64,000 bases of DNA from Lepeophtheirus salmonis (GCF_016086655.4 NC_052133.2:47918383-47982382); one strand, 5' to 3'; positions 39,269 through 49,839 are shown, counted from the stretch's first letter. Program-made: numbers and translations. The notes: generated by a model not told the origin, from the letters alone.

Positions 39269-39856
39269 ATTGCTACTCGTACTTTGAAAATGTAATATAC
39301 ATATTCTTTCCATTACACCATACTCTCCCCCCTCCCCTCCTGCTTGATTCTATACAGGCTTCAATCGGTTTAACAAACTACCAAATAACTTATTTTTTTG
39401 CAATAATGATGTATAAAAATAATTTATTATATTATTGAGATGACTTATAGATAAAATATAGATAGAGGAGAGCCAATAAATCCAATATTCAATGATAGTA
39501 ATCTATTTTCATCCTTATGTGGAGTAAAAAAAACAGATAATGTTTGAATAAAAATACAATTGGAAAAAGGGATTTTTCCTTCATAAAAATAAATAAATAA
39601 AAATACAGTGGAGTAAATAACTTTTTATGGTTAGTGTACATATGCCTACAGGAGAAAAAATGATTGCAAATCCATATTTAAATTTTAATTTACATAGCTA
39701 TCAATAAACGGGATCTCACATATTATGTATGTACAATGTAGTATATGCGAGAAGAAGTTACATTGTTTCCAAGAGCAATGCACAAAAACAATCTATGTAA
39801 TAAAAAGTAAATGATGAAGAAACAAAATGTATGAATTTCATTTATATGCCTTACAC

Positions 39857-40148
39857 CAGCGTTTCTCTAAGTGGGTGCCACCAAAAAACAACAACAACGT
39901 ATTTTGACATTTAATTTTAAAAAATCTGACACTTAATATTTAAATATACGTTCTTTTTACATATGAAAGGATAAAATTTTAAATTCTTATTGGATAAATA
40001 AATATCTAAAAATAGCCTTAAAATATGTCTCAATAACGAGTCATGTCAATAGCCCACTGGGATCAGGATGACTGCAATGTGCAGCAGATTGCTTTATCAT
40101 TTAACAGCGAAAATACATTTTATTTAACAAAGAGCAAGGAGCAACATC
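39857..40148 (+). mobile_element. hAT element left terminus and 5' leader
   Basis: CAGCGTTTCTCTAAGTGGGT followed by GCC is a typical hAT left terminus. It lies 292 bp before the start of a hAT transposase remnant on the same strand, so the two are read as one element. No right terminus was found. Confidence 0.65.
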
Positions 40149-40440
40149 ATGGATTGTTTTCTAAATAGAAAAACCTCCCAAAACTGTATACACCTATGAA
40201 ATGAAACCTCATCCTACTTTAGCCGAGCCTTCGTCCACCAAGGCTGAGTTTACACTAAAGGTCGCAGGAGTAGTAAGGCTAAAAAGAAGGCATATAACGA
40301 CAATTAACACAAATTAGGCTTCATAAGTACTGGAATGCAGCATGCCCTCACCCTCTTTGCAGCATGAAACTGTCAACCCAAGGGATGGATAAAGATACCT
40401 GACCACTAATCATCCAGTTGCAGTTACAACAGAATTGTAA
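40149..40440 (+). pseudogene. hAT transposase N-terminal remnant (ZBED/GTF2I-like)
   Basis: Remnant of a hAT-family transposase of the type that also gave rise to vertebrate ZBED-like and GTF2IRD2-like genes. The ATG at 40149 reads MDCFLNRKTS, a usual start for these proteins. Across shifted frames one can follow 'AEPSSTKAEFTLK', 'KKAYNDN', 'LGFISTG', then cysteine-containing residues that would form the BED-type zinc finger, and 'KLSTKGWIKIPDH'. At least two frameshifts and several stops interrupt it, and the RNase-H-like catalytic domain is missing. It sits downstream of the hAT terminus at 39857. Inactive; identification is by motif order only. Confidence 0.65.
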
Positions 40441-43250
40441 ATTGAGAACAGCACTTTCTGGGTATTAATCATTATTTTATAAATATAAAAAATACTCAGA
40501 GAACGAAAATGCCCATTAAATTCAGTTGTGGGTATATGTACGAGGCTTTTTAAGGGAAATTAAGTTCATGGTAATTTTAGCAGAGTATAAATTTATAAAT
40601 TGGGAGATGTATACAACAAATTAGCGATTGTGACTTGCTTCATAGCATTAGTCTTGAAACAAGTTTCAACACTCTTATTATTCAATTTGTACTTTGTTTA
40701 TGGTTACAATTACATATAATGATAAAGAGATAAAAATATTAAGTCAATTGTTGACATGACTGATCTATTCGAGTAATAAATAAAAAACAAATGATATATT
40801 CAATTTCTACTCTGTACGTATTGATGTAAAATTAAATGAGATATAATCAATAAGTCAGAATCGTTGAAAGGGGAAAATGTAATGCGTTTATCACAATAAT
40901 TGCTCTTTAAATAAATCCACAAGAAAATAATGATTTAATTATAATGGATAGCAATCAAAAATGTAGGATTAATTATTTTAAACTAAAAAGAAAATGAATG
41001 TTGTAGAGTAATTGTTTCATTAAAATGACGTCACGTTTGACAATTGAAGGAATTTGCAAACATTTAAAGACATTTACTAATGTTTGTTCTTTCAAATTGC
41101 ATCTACGGATAAGATCAACGACTTTTAGTCAAAAACTATTAAATAAACCATAAATATTTTCGCATATGAGCACCAAAATATATATTCTTTGGTTAAGAGA
41201 AACCACACAAATTCTAAAAATATCTACATAAAGATAAATTTATCAAATTCACACCTATGTATTTAAAAATATCACCTACTCAAGTGTCAATACAAACATA
41301 GTCCCCATAATTTCAACATTTGGAGAAGGAAGTAAATCCTAGACTGACAAACTTCATTAGCGAAAACTAAAGAAAAATGATTGATTTTATATACGAAATA
41401 TGTAGAAAGTCTATTTATGAATTAAGTAATTAAAATTTGTAGGTTCACGTTATATTGATATTTTTTAAACTAAATTTTTAATAGCCTATAGAATCAGGAA
41501 AGATAATAGTTTGATCGAAATATTCACACAGAATATTCCATGGATATATAATGCAATTACGACCGTTGCAAGTCGTCAGAAGTATTCATTCTATAAATGC
41601 AATTTTTCTTGACTTCCGTTTTTCTTAAATTTAATAACGAATGCATAGAAATATCAATTAACCGTTGTTTTGGCTTTTTGAAATATTCATTCTGACAATT
41701 GCATAACATTTGCTTTTCTATGCCATTGATGTACGTAGTTATTTGCAGGTAAATAGTCTTCACTTATGAAGGTATTATATGTACAATTTGTAACTTGTAT
41801 AAGCAAATTGTACATGTTGCAACCATCAAAACAGTTAAATATATTATTGTTGTATTTTTTTTTAACTTTTTATCAAACAAAAATGATTAATTAATCCAAG
41901 GACCCAAAGTTCTATCACTTATAAGCCTACATAGGAGCTATGAACTAAGCACATACGAAGATAGGAAGGTTTTTTTTTGAAAAAATTGCTTACACAAACA
42001 ATAATATATAATTATGCATACCAAATGCAAACATGGGGGAGGGGTGTGTTAAAAAAGGCAAAAACTTGGGTTCATACTTTGATCATGGCTCCATATGATT
42101 GATAAGTCATTTAAATATGTAGATCAAAATTAAACAATCGCAACATCTATATTTGGTAATTAAAATGACCGAAGTTGTAATTAAATTAGACTATGAGACA
42201 TATATATTGTGCTAGTGTGTACAATCTAATTAAATATAATTGTACACAATAGAAAGTTTTTATGCAAAGTCAGTCATTTTTGGGACCTAAACAACCAAGT
42301 TTTATCACAATGAGAACCCCTTTTTTTCTGAATATGAAGGAAATAGTCAATCATTGGATGTCAAAATGGAACCCACGAATGAAAGGACTTAAACCTTACT
42401 GTCTTATTAAAAGTGCATCCCTCTATCGCCTAGTTTTATGATATATTTGACCCTAAAATGTATTAAAAATATCTTATTACGTCGATATACAATCATATTT
42501 TCGTGATTTAGATACAAATTAGCTATTACAATGGAAATATAAATATATTTTTAACTAATTATCCTATTTTTGTTGTTCGCCATCGATCAAAAGAAAAAAA
42601 ATGTACAAATCTAGACCTTTTTAATGTATATATATATATGACTTTTATTTTACTCAAATATCACTGTCCATCATTGGCATCAAGTAGTATTTAATGCAGA
42701 TATTATGTCTTTTTTCATTTATAAAGCCATTTGATGGAGTTAAATCGAGATTTACTGGGAATTTGTCTATTTTAGGTAGTAACAATATCAACTTTAAGAT
42801 GGCATTTCTTTTAATTATGATGCAATTACTCTCGTCAATGACAAGGTTCAATTAAAATGACCGGTTTTGTAATTGCAATTTGTACATAATATATTGTCCT
42901 CTTTCATATTTGGTAAGTCTTACTAAGAAATATCCGCATGAATCGTAGTATAACTCTTTGGGCCTTGATTTAAACAGGAATATATTAGCGACATTATGAG
43001 ATCCCCTCTCTGCTCAGAGGAAGAGTATATGGATTTAACTCTAGGAATAAATACATAAAAAATATGCAGTTGGACTCTTTAACGAAGGGAATTCACCCCC
43101 TCACACAACAACACGTTTTCCTTCTTCAATAATAGCGACACGAGGACAATTGAATATATAATCAATACCAGACCAAACGGGATCAATAAAACTCCTTTTT
43201 GACTATCCGCTGTCGTTTCTCATACGGCACACGTAGAATCACAAATATCC
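40441..43250. other. non-coding stretch immediately inside the I-BAR first intron
   Basis: No exon recognised. 41780-41825 and 42861-42886 carry inverted family A termini (caatttgtaacttgtataag; ttttgtaattgcaatttgta). They could bound a single 1.1-kb element or be two separate remnants. Confidence 0.5.
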
Positions 43251-43254
43251 TTAC

Positions 43255-43332
43255 CTTCATATCATTGACAACTAGCTGGAATAGTCCTCCTAGCGCGGAG
43301 CATTCACGATCCACAATCTCAAAGCTCTCCAT
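43255..43332 (-). CDS. MTSS1: first coding exon of an I-BAR/IMD protein (missing in metastasis, MTSS1-like)
   Basis: Minus-strand ATG at 43332 opens exactly 26 codons that end at a splice donor (AAG|GTAAGG, donor at 43254-43249). The peptide contains ECSALGGLFQ and ends NDMK. The N-termini of MTSS1 and Drosophila mim proteins carry ECSALGGLFQ followed by a DMK ending, just before the conserved YPxWEDF motif of the next exon. These proteins bend membranes outward through an N-terminal I-BAR (IMD) domain and bind actin through a C-terminal WH2 motif. The exon encodes only the start of helix 1, in phase 0. It is less AT-biased than its surroundings. No continuation with YPxWEDF or the later IMD motifs was found at 1-43250, so intron 1 is probably over 43 kb, or exon 2 was missed. 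The symbol denotes orthologous family, not a verified name. Confidence 0.85.
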
Positions 43333-43390
43333 TATACTTCTTGTGAATTCAAATAAATGATTGTTGAATTATTCGAGTCTCTGCTGATTT
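43333..43390 (-). other. 5' untranslated leader of the I-BAR exon
   Basis: The sequence before the ATG has no in-frame upstream start. On the minus strand 'gttaaaatcagcag' at about 43384-43397 resembles a 3' splice site, so the leader may itself be spliced to an upstream exon. Start context is ATAATGG. Confidence 0.35.
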
Positions 43391-43669
43391 TAACAGAATT
43401 TTAATTGTTTTATTCCTTTTTAATACAATTTTAAACCGGTAGAGAAGACTAACATTGAGGCAGAAAAGATGGGAATTCAAATAATATGAAATAATAATTG
43501 GTTAACTAACACAAATACTATAAATCACATATCCATAAATATCTCAACCATCAATAATCCACTAATAAAGATCCTTATAATTAAGGCTAGAAGAACAATA
43601 CTTCTTGCATCAATAGTAAAAAAAGATTACTTATTTTGAGAGGGAAATTATTATATTTAAAGAGAGGAC

Positions 43670-43960
43670 TTTATCAACAGATATAAATAATGAACTGAAC
43701 TAGAGTTAACCCCGTACGAGACGGCGGTTTTTTACTGACTGTTCCACTATTACAAACATCTCCTTTGTTGCCGTTACGTCTGCCACAGCTGCTCTTATTT
43801 ATGCGCACGCTTTTACATTGGATTCTTATAGTAGTGGAAAGCGGGTGAGAGTGAATTTTTTTACTACTAGTAGTAACATACCCTCTGTGTTTGAATTCAA
43901 GTGGCCTGGGCCTTATTCCTCGCACGCTTTGTATAATTCGCGCCATAATGATTTTTGAAA
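43670..43960 (-). promoter_or_regulatory. candidate promoter / upstream 5' exon of the I-BAR gene
   Basis: A block clearly richer in G+C and CpG than its surroundings, 340-630 bp upstream of the ATG. On the minus strand it holds a TATA-like CATAAATAAG (43799-43808) next to an E-box CAGCTG, and a possible donor (CAGAGG|GTATGT near 43883). The 90-residue minus-strand open frame across it has no recognisable domain and is more likely a by-product of base composition. Regulatory role is inference from position and composition. Confidence 0.35.
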
Positions 43961-44431
43961 TTTATAATAGCTAGGAGGATATTTATATTTCTGTGAATAA
44001 AATGTAAAAGCAAAGGCTATTATAGGTAATAAAGTTATATTTCTAGAAATATATTAATGTATTTTATAAAAATGTAAATCAAAAATATTACATATCCCTA
44101 ATCAACAGCTGTAGGAAGAAGTAATAAAGAGGGTGCAAGGAGGGAGGAAATGGTACCACTACTAAGTACTTTTATTAATAAATACAGAGGGTTGCTTGCT
44201 TCATCCTCATACGTAATAGTGATAGATAGAAAGACTGAAGAACTTGTAATTTATTATTCATAAACATATTAATTTTTTATTAGAGTTTTTCAAAGGGAAA
44301 AGTATACAACATTCAGATAATATTCGATAATAAAGTTCTTTAGCGATAGAACGTAGATTATTAAGTTTTAACGGGAAAAAGCCTTTATCAATGTTTAATA
44401 GGCTGAGTGACAAGATTCCTACACTAACTAT
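43961..44431. other. non-coding stretch upstream of the I-BAR gene
   Basis: Nothing recognised. Confidence 0.5.
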
Positions 44432-44812
44432 TGCTGTTGAGACTCGGTCCGAAACCAATTTATTTTAAGTTATTGTTTTAGTCGATATGAACAGTCTAGA
44501 CCAATCTTTCTGGTCTTAATCTACGGATTGATTTTTTAAGTCTCACTCAATAGGATCAATTTTCTCCCCATTCCAGTTATACCTTTTGTACACATATGAA
44601 ACACTTTATATGACGTCATTGTACCAATGTTCACAATTTTGGAAACACACAACCATTCATCTATAAAGTCTGTCTTGAGTGATCTTAACCGAATTTTTCT
44701 ATGTGACCGTTCCAAGCCAATCTTTGTAAGGGACAGAATAAGTTATGTCAAATAAAAATTATTATGGTCTCAGACTGTTGTCAGATTTCCAAACCGAAAC
44801 CAAGCATTACTA
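44432..44812. mobile_element. family B element, longest copy (381 bp)
   Basis: Left end tgctgttgagactcggtcc; right end 'gatttccaaaccgaaacc' then 'aagcattacta'. The interior matches 10975-11265 in word order. No open frame. It gives the fullest view of the family. Confidence 0.75.
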
Positions 44813-45685
44813 ATACTTATGCAGAAGAATAAATGCAATATGTAGAAACCTCTTTATCAATTTTAATGAGGTATTTTGACGCAACATTTCAATTAATTAT
44901 TCTGAAACGAATAAACGAGGTATTAATGATATTTTTATTATGACAACTGGCAAAGATAGAAGCAAAAAGGTAAAGTCTTATATGACTGTATCGCTCTAGA
45001 AGAACTGTTATCGAGATCTCGAAGCAGTAGAATATGTATGAGTTGATAATGTATAGTATTTATGATCGTTTTTAGGCCTCAGAAAGAGGAATGGACGGTG
45101 ACATGACCGGGTTTAACTCGAACGAGGCGTAGGGAAAGAACATATTTATAGAACTAGAAAAGCAATGAGGGTAGTTCAGTTATATTGACAGCCTTCTTTA
45201 GTAGTGTTTTAAATAGCTAAAGTGTAGGTCAACACCTATTAATAAATATTTTAAAAGATCTACTTTTATATGATATAAAATTTCCAACTCTTTTCTGTTG
45301 CTCTCATCTTACTTGCAATTAATGATTTGCTCTTCCAGATGATTATATATATATTCATTGGAACTAGGGCAAACATAATTATTAATATTTGGGCAAAATT
45401 GAAGTAACACACTAAAAAAGTTTCATATTCTACACCTATAGTTATAAGTGCATCCTAAATAAGACTAGGATTGGATCTGGACAATCTTTTTGATGAGTTT
45501 ACGTTACAGACATCCTCAGTAAGTATCATGTGAACAACATCAATCAATTTCACCATGATTTTAAAAAAGTAGCAAATAGGACGCTTGGTAACGCTAACGA
45601 CAAACTCCTATTTGTATCTAATATTCTACAAGTTTGATAACTTTGTAAATTTTTTTAAATAATTGTTTTTCAAGTATATTTTTAC

Positions 45686-45930
45686 TAGTGTTGAGACTCG
45701 GTACAAGACAGATCTTTTTCTGTCCGGTCTTATTAGAACAATATTTCCTCCACATTCAAGTTATACGAGGAGTATGTAGATAGACTTATTTTTTATGAGA
45801 CCGACCTAGGCCAATTTTTTCTTTGGGACCTGTCCAAATCGAACTTCTATAGAGAACATAATTAGTTCGATCCCAAAAAAGAAAAAATATTATAGCAGTC
45901 TGGGATTTCCAGACCGATGCCCAACAATTA
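45686..45930. mobile_element. family B element, 245 bp
   Basis: Left end tagtgttgagactcggtac; right end 'gatttccagaccgatgccc' and 'aacaatta'. The centre is partly deleted relative to 44432-44812. A family A element starts about 5 bp to its right. Confidence 0.75.
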
Positions 45931-45935
45931 CTTAC

Positions 45936-46185
45936 ATCTTGTACATGTATATGTTAAGTACAAGTTGCAATGCGTATACAAGTTACAACTTGTATACGCA
46001 AATTGTACAAGTTGCAATTTCTTCGTCATAAATACTTTATTTAACTGCAAAATTGGTCAATCTAATTACCAACTATTAATTGATACTATCATTTCATTTT
46101 TATCTATTAAAATAGCATGTTTATCCTGTATTTATGAGTAATGTAACTCTGGGCATTTGAACTTTATAGTTTGCCACATATTTAC
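45936..46185 (+). mobile_element. family A element, left half
   Basis: Its terminus contains a perfect hairpin, gcgtatacaagtt-ac-aacttgtatacgc (45972-45999), between two direct copies of 'gtacaagttgcaa'. 'aattggtcaatctaat', 'gagtaatgtaactctgg' and 'tttgaactttat' follow. After about 46185 it no longer aligns with the other copies. Confidence 0.75.
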
Positions 46186-46559
46186 ACAAACCCTTGTAAA
46201 TATAATCATTAATTGTGATTTTATCATATGCAATTTCCATAATAAAGGATATATTGTTATTTATGTATCCCAATATCCTAGGAGGTACATAATCATTGTA
46301 ATTAGTCTTTAGATGCCTCCATGATCTCAATAATGGCATACCTAATTCTGATTATATGATATTTCAACAATGTACAATTTAATTCCCATATTCTCCCAAA
46401 TTAATCATGTCAATTGAATGGAATTTTTAAACAATTAATATTTTGTCTATTTTTGTTACACTAGGAAGCAAAAATGCAAAATAAACTGTTTTCGGCCTAT
46501 TATTTTTATCTCCCTACACTTAGACTTTTTCGATTTGAGACATTTAACAACGTAATTTT

Positions 46560-46700
46560 GGCAAAGTTACAGGCATTTAAGGGCAAACTTGATGTAGTAT
46601 AGACCATTTTAGTTAGGAAAAAAATGTATGTTTGGGACCAAATTAGACAATTTTAGGCTTCTTGTACAGTCCCAAATATGATGGTGTGAGTCAATAATTT
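46560..46700 (+). repeat. dispersed repeat, copy 2
   Basis: Second copy of the sequence at 1-150: 'attttagttaggaaaa', 'ttttaggcttcttgtac' and 'cccaaatatgatgg'. Confidence 0.75.
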
Positions 46701-46759
46701 TACTTTCTAATTATTTTAGTATTCAGTTTATCAATTAAAAATATTATACACCTTACCTT

Positions 46760-47200
46760 TTAACAATTTAAGGAACTAACACGAGCCCAATGATTTGTGG
46801 TTTCTTTTTTTTTTCTTTCAAAAATAACAAATCAAAATTTAAGCCTGGTTATCTCTGTAACAAAGTTGAACGGAAGTAATGTTTTTGCACCTAAGATTAC
46901 AGCTAAGGTTACAGATCGATTTTATCAAACTAGGTACGAAGATTACATATGGTCACAGTATGAGCCCATTAAATTTTGAGAGGTCAAGGTAACATAAAAC
47001 GTAAAAAAACCATAATCGACAATAACTTTGGAACAAAATGAAATATATAACTCAATTTGATTTTAGGGGGAGGTTTAGAAACTCTACAGAGAAACCATTC
47101 TAGTACTTTTTTATCTACAGAGTGCGACGGAGATATTTTGTGCGATCAAGAAGCAAACCCAAAACCTTAATAAATTTTAATAAAAAAGTATAATGAAAAA
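46760..47200 (+). other. unrecognised, less AT-rich segment before a mariner copy
   Basis: Holds a 60-codon open frame (46797-46979) with KITAKVTDRFYQTRYEDY near its end; no family recognised and no homologous copy seen here. It adjoins the transposase pseudogene and may be part of the same composite of old elements. Confidence 0.3.
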
Positions 47201-47240
47201 TGTTATTTAAAAAACTTTTAGCAATCAATCTTGGCAAGAA

Positions 47241-48230
47241 TTAGCCAGTATGCCCTCCTCCTGCATTTATTACAACCTACACACGATGTCGGAACTTCCA
47301 AGTTAACACAATATAATTTGTGGTCAGGTTGGCTCATTGCTTCTGGATGCTGGCCCTGAGCTCTTGCATATTTCTGTGTGATGTTTTCCCAACCTTGCTC
47401 TCTAAGACGCTCCACACACTGAAATCGAGGGGATTGAGATCAGGACTGGAAGAGGGACAGAATGTATTGTCCCAGATGTCCGCAAAGTACTACTTACAGA
47501 AGTTCTGTGTCTTCAAGGTCATGTGGCTAGGGGCACCGTCTTGGGTCAACACATAGTTGTTCTGAGGATAGATAGCCTTCAGCCAGGGCACGATTTTCCA
47601 TCTCAGAACCTTATAGTAGACCTCAGCCTCGATTTTTAGATTGGGCTTGAGGTAAAAGGGATCTATTTTCTTCTTATTAGAGTCCACGACTACCAAGCGT
47701 ATTTATTAGGCCGGATGTTTCGTCCTGAAGGTGCCCTGCACTTCTTCTGCTCATGCTGATATAAAACTGTCGTTTCTGCGTCTCAAAACCTGGTCCACTG
47801 TGAAGATCTTCACAGAAGAAGGATGACTCTTCAAGTAACTAAGGACTTTTTTTGCATCTTTCAAGCCTTCTGTCGGTGAGGAGATGTCTTGGAGTCCTGA
47901 CAGAATTCTTAAGTCGGAGGCCTTAAGCACTGCCTTCCTGATGGTGATCTCGTCCACATTAAACTCAGCCAAGCGGCGCATTAATGCTGTTGGATCTTCC
48001 TTTATCTTTGTACCCAGGGACTTAAGAAATGTTTCATCTCGCTTCAAACCGTTTTCTCCATTTCCTGCCTTCCTTTTGCCTCCTTTCCCATTCTCTTTGA
48101 CCACCCTGATGTTCAGGAATGTCCGAACTGTAACGCCAACGACGTCTGAAATCATTTTGGATCAACATCTGCGTCGGGAAGATCTGAAAATTTTTAAACT
48201 TGAGCAAGGTATAATTTATTAATTAACAAT
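47241..48230 (-). pseudogene. Tc1/mariner transposase pseudogene, DD37D type
   Basis: Nearly full-length transposase readable in one minus-strand frame with about five in-frame stops and no frameshift. In order: a first helix-turn-helix (MISDVVGVTVRTFLNI), a Lys/Gly-rich linker, a second helix-turn-helix (RLAEFNVDEITIRKAV), the IFTVDQVLRRRNDSF block, VLTQDGAPSHMT with the second catalytic Asp (codon 47538-47540), and SPDLNPLD with the third (47424-47426). Thirty-seven residues separate these two, as in the maT/DD37D group. It ends with INAGGGH and a stop at 47241-47243. The usual F-S-D-x-K block with the first catalytic Asp is missing in front of IFTVD, a small in-frame deletion. Terminal repeats not identified. 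Inactive. Confidence 0.9.
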
Positions 48231-48279
48231 ATAATTTCCACAAAATTAATGTTATAAATAGATATGTGTATTTGCTCAT

Positions 48280-48700
48280 TTAATCACGAATATATCCTCC
48301 CTTAGCGGCAATGAAGGATTGCAGTATGCGGCAAAAGGGCTGGTACCCTCTGCAGATGTAGTCCTCTGACATGGCGTCCTACTGCTGCCTGAGAGTGGCT
48401 TTGAGGGCATTGGTGTTTAGATGAAGGACACTGCAGGAGTTAAAGTGCAAAAAAAGAGTTTAAAGGCTCATTCGAAAGAGTATTGCAACGAAGGAGATTG
48501 ATTATTTTCAGTACTGTGTCAAAAGTGGCCTCTCCACCTTCACAAGCCTGTTCCACCCACTTTTTTTTATAGCTCTCTGGACATTCTGTTGTTAAACCCC
48601 GAGATATCTTGCGTGTACCCTAATAGACTTGAGTGGATTTACCTGGGTTGTTTTCTTTAACTCTTCTGGGTCCATTTTTGCCTTTTTGAAAGAGCTCTTT
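48280..48700 (-). pseudogene. second Tc1/mariner transposase remnant, internally deleted
   Basis: Lies directly upstream of the previous pseudogene on the same strand but is a separate copy. The N-terminal part (about 48540-48680) reads EELKKTTQVNPLKSIRVHAR and then a stop inside a helix-turn-helix-like stretch. The C-terminal part (48280-48430) reads NTNALKATLRQQ-stop-DAMSEDY and IAAKGGYIRD, the usual end of these transposases (xAMSEDF...EAxGGHIE). The catalytic DDE/D core between them is gone. About 110 bp of unrelated-looking sequence joins the two parts. Its C-terminus differs from that of the 47241 copy, so they are not one gene. Confidence 0.75.
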
Positions 48701-49067
48701 TTCCTATCCAACGTTTTGGACTTGATGCAATTTTTTACAAACTTAAATGGCAAATACCAGGTCATCAATGGCTTGAGATACCTCAAAACTCTACCAATTT
48801 TTATGTGCATACATATTTTTATAGGTTATCATTTCAAATTTTCATCTTTTTTTTGTTAATGTAAAATATCTTGTTCCTTTGTAAGGGAGAAAAATAATCA
48901 CCACCATTATTGACGTTTGAGATCCTAATTAAATCATCCATCATAAGCAGTCAATATGTGATTAAAGCATTATGTCTGTTACTAATAATTATCATTTTTT
49001 AAGTACTAGTGACTAGTCTTCAATTTATACATCAAAGTCATATTAATCATATAATTCAGTGGCTCTC

Positions 49068-49110
49068 AAACTTGTTAAAAAGTGTACCATCTGAGAAAAT
49101 ATCAAAATCT
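49068..49110 (+). mobile_element. hAT-type terminus
   Basis: CAGTGGCTCTCAAACTTGTT followed by AAAAAGTGTACCA matches hAT left termini (CAGNGNTTCTCAAACTTTTT). No right end recognised in the next 450 bp. Confidence 0.5.
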
Positions 49111-49533
49111 CCAAGTACTGAGGAGTCCTGATGTTTCTTAATTGTTGGATTATTCAACTCAAAAATATGTAAGCATTTCCTGATACATATAGAGGGTTAA
49201 AATACATCAATTTAATTAATTAAAAAATCATGAGAGTGGTTCGTTTTATCTGTAGGACTCAAATCTAAGTCCTTTTGTTGTCATAATTTTTTTCATGCTG
49301 TATAATAATCATCCCTCTCAAACATTGTCATTTGCTGTGTTTTTATTATTATAGGGCCCACACTTAATTGAAAAAAGAAATTTGAAAAATTGTAGTTGAT
49401 TTTCTAAAAAAACGTCATTCTATCTTTGCCCTAGGATAGTTATCATAGAAGAAAAAAATAATGAAATATATATATTTTTATTTTAAAGCTGTTGCCGTTG
49501 TTCTTATATTCATGAAGAGAGAACATACAAGTA

Positions 49534-49807
49534 TCAAGGTTAATAGAAATACAAAGTTATGTCATCATGTATCGGGCTTGCCAGAATTTTCAATTTGATG
49601 TACCGTACGGACTGCTGGGCAAGACATATATATTTTGATGTCACAGAGTATAACATCGGTAGTCGAACAGTAACAGTCAAGGAAGGTGATATGCAGCTTC
49701 TCTTGGCAACAGTTATACTCTATGACGTCACTATTAAAAAGCGTGGTGGAAGTCAAACATCAGTCAGAAAAGCATATGGTATAACTTTATACTTCTATTA
49801 ACCTTGA
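49534..49807. mobile_element. 274-bp TA-flanked MITE with 26-bp inverted repeats
   Basis: The left end TCAAGGTTAATAGAAATACA continues AAGTTAT; the inverse of the right end reads TCAAGGTTAATAGAAGTATA then AAGTTAT, two mismatches in 27. It is flanked by TA at 49532-49533 and 49808-49809, the target-site duplication of Tc1/mariner transposition. Inside, 'gatgtcacagagtataac' and 'gttatactctatgacgtc' form a second inverted pair. Overlapping 80- and 63-residue open frames on opposite strands are by-products. This is the cleanest non-autonomous element in the window. Confidence 0.9.
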
Positions 49808-49839
49808 TAAGTGTAAAATAATGACTAGTGCGTGAAAGA

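Noticed and set aside
43674..43946. A 90-residue minus-strand protein
   Set aside because: No recognisable domain. The frame coincides with a CpG-rich block just upstream of a real first exon and is better read as promoter/leader.
47884..48222. A 112-residue plus-strand protein
   Set aside because: It is the antisense shadow of the transposase pseudogene, whose minus-strand frame carries clear HTH motifs.
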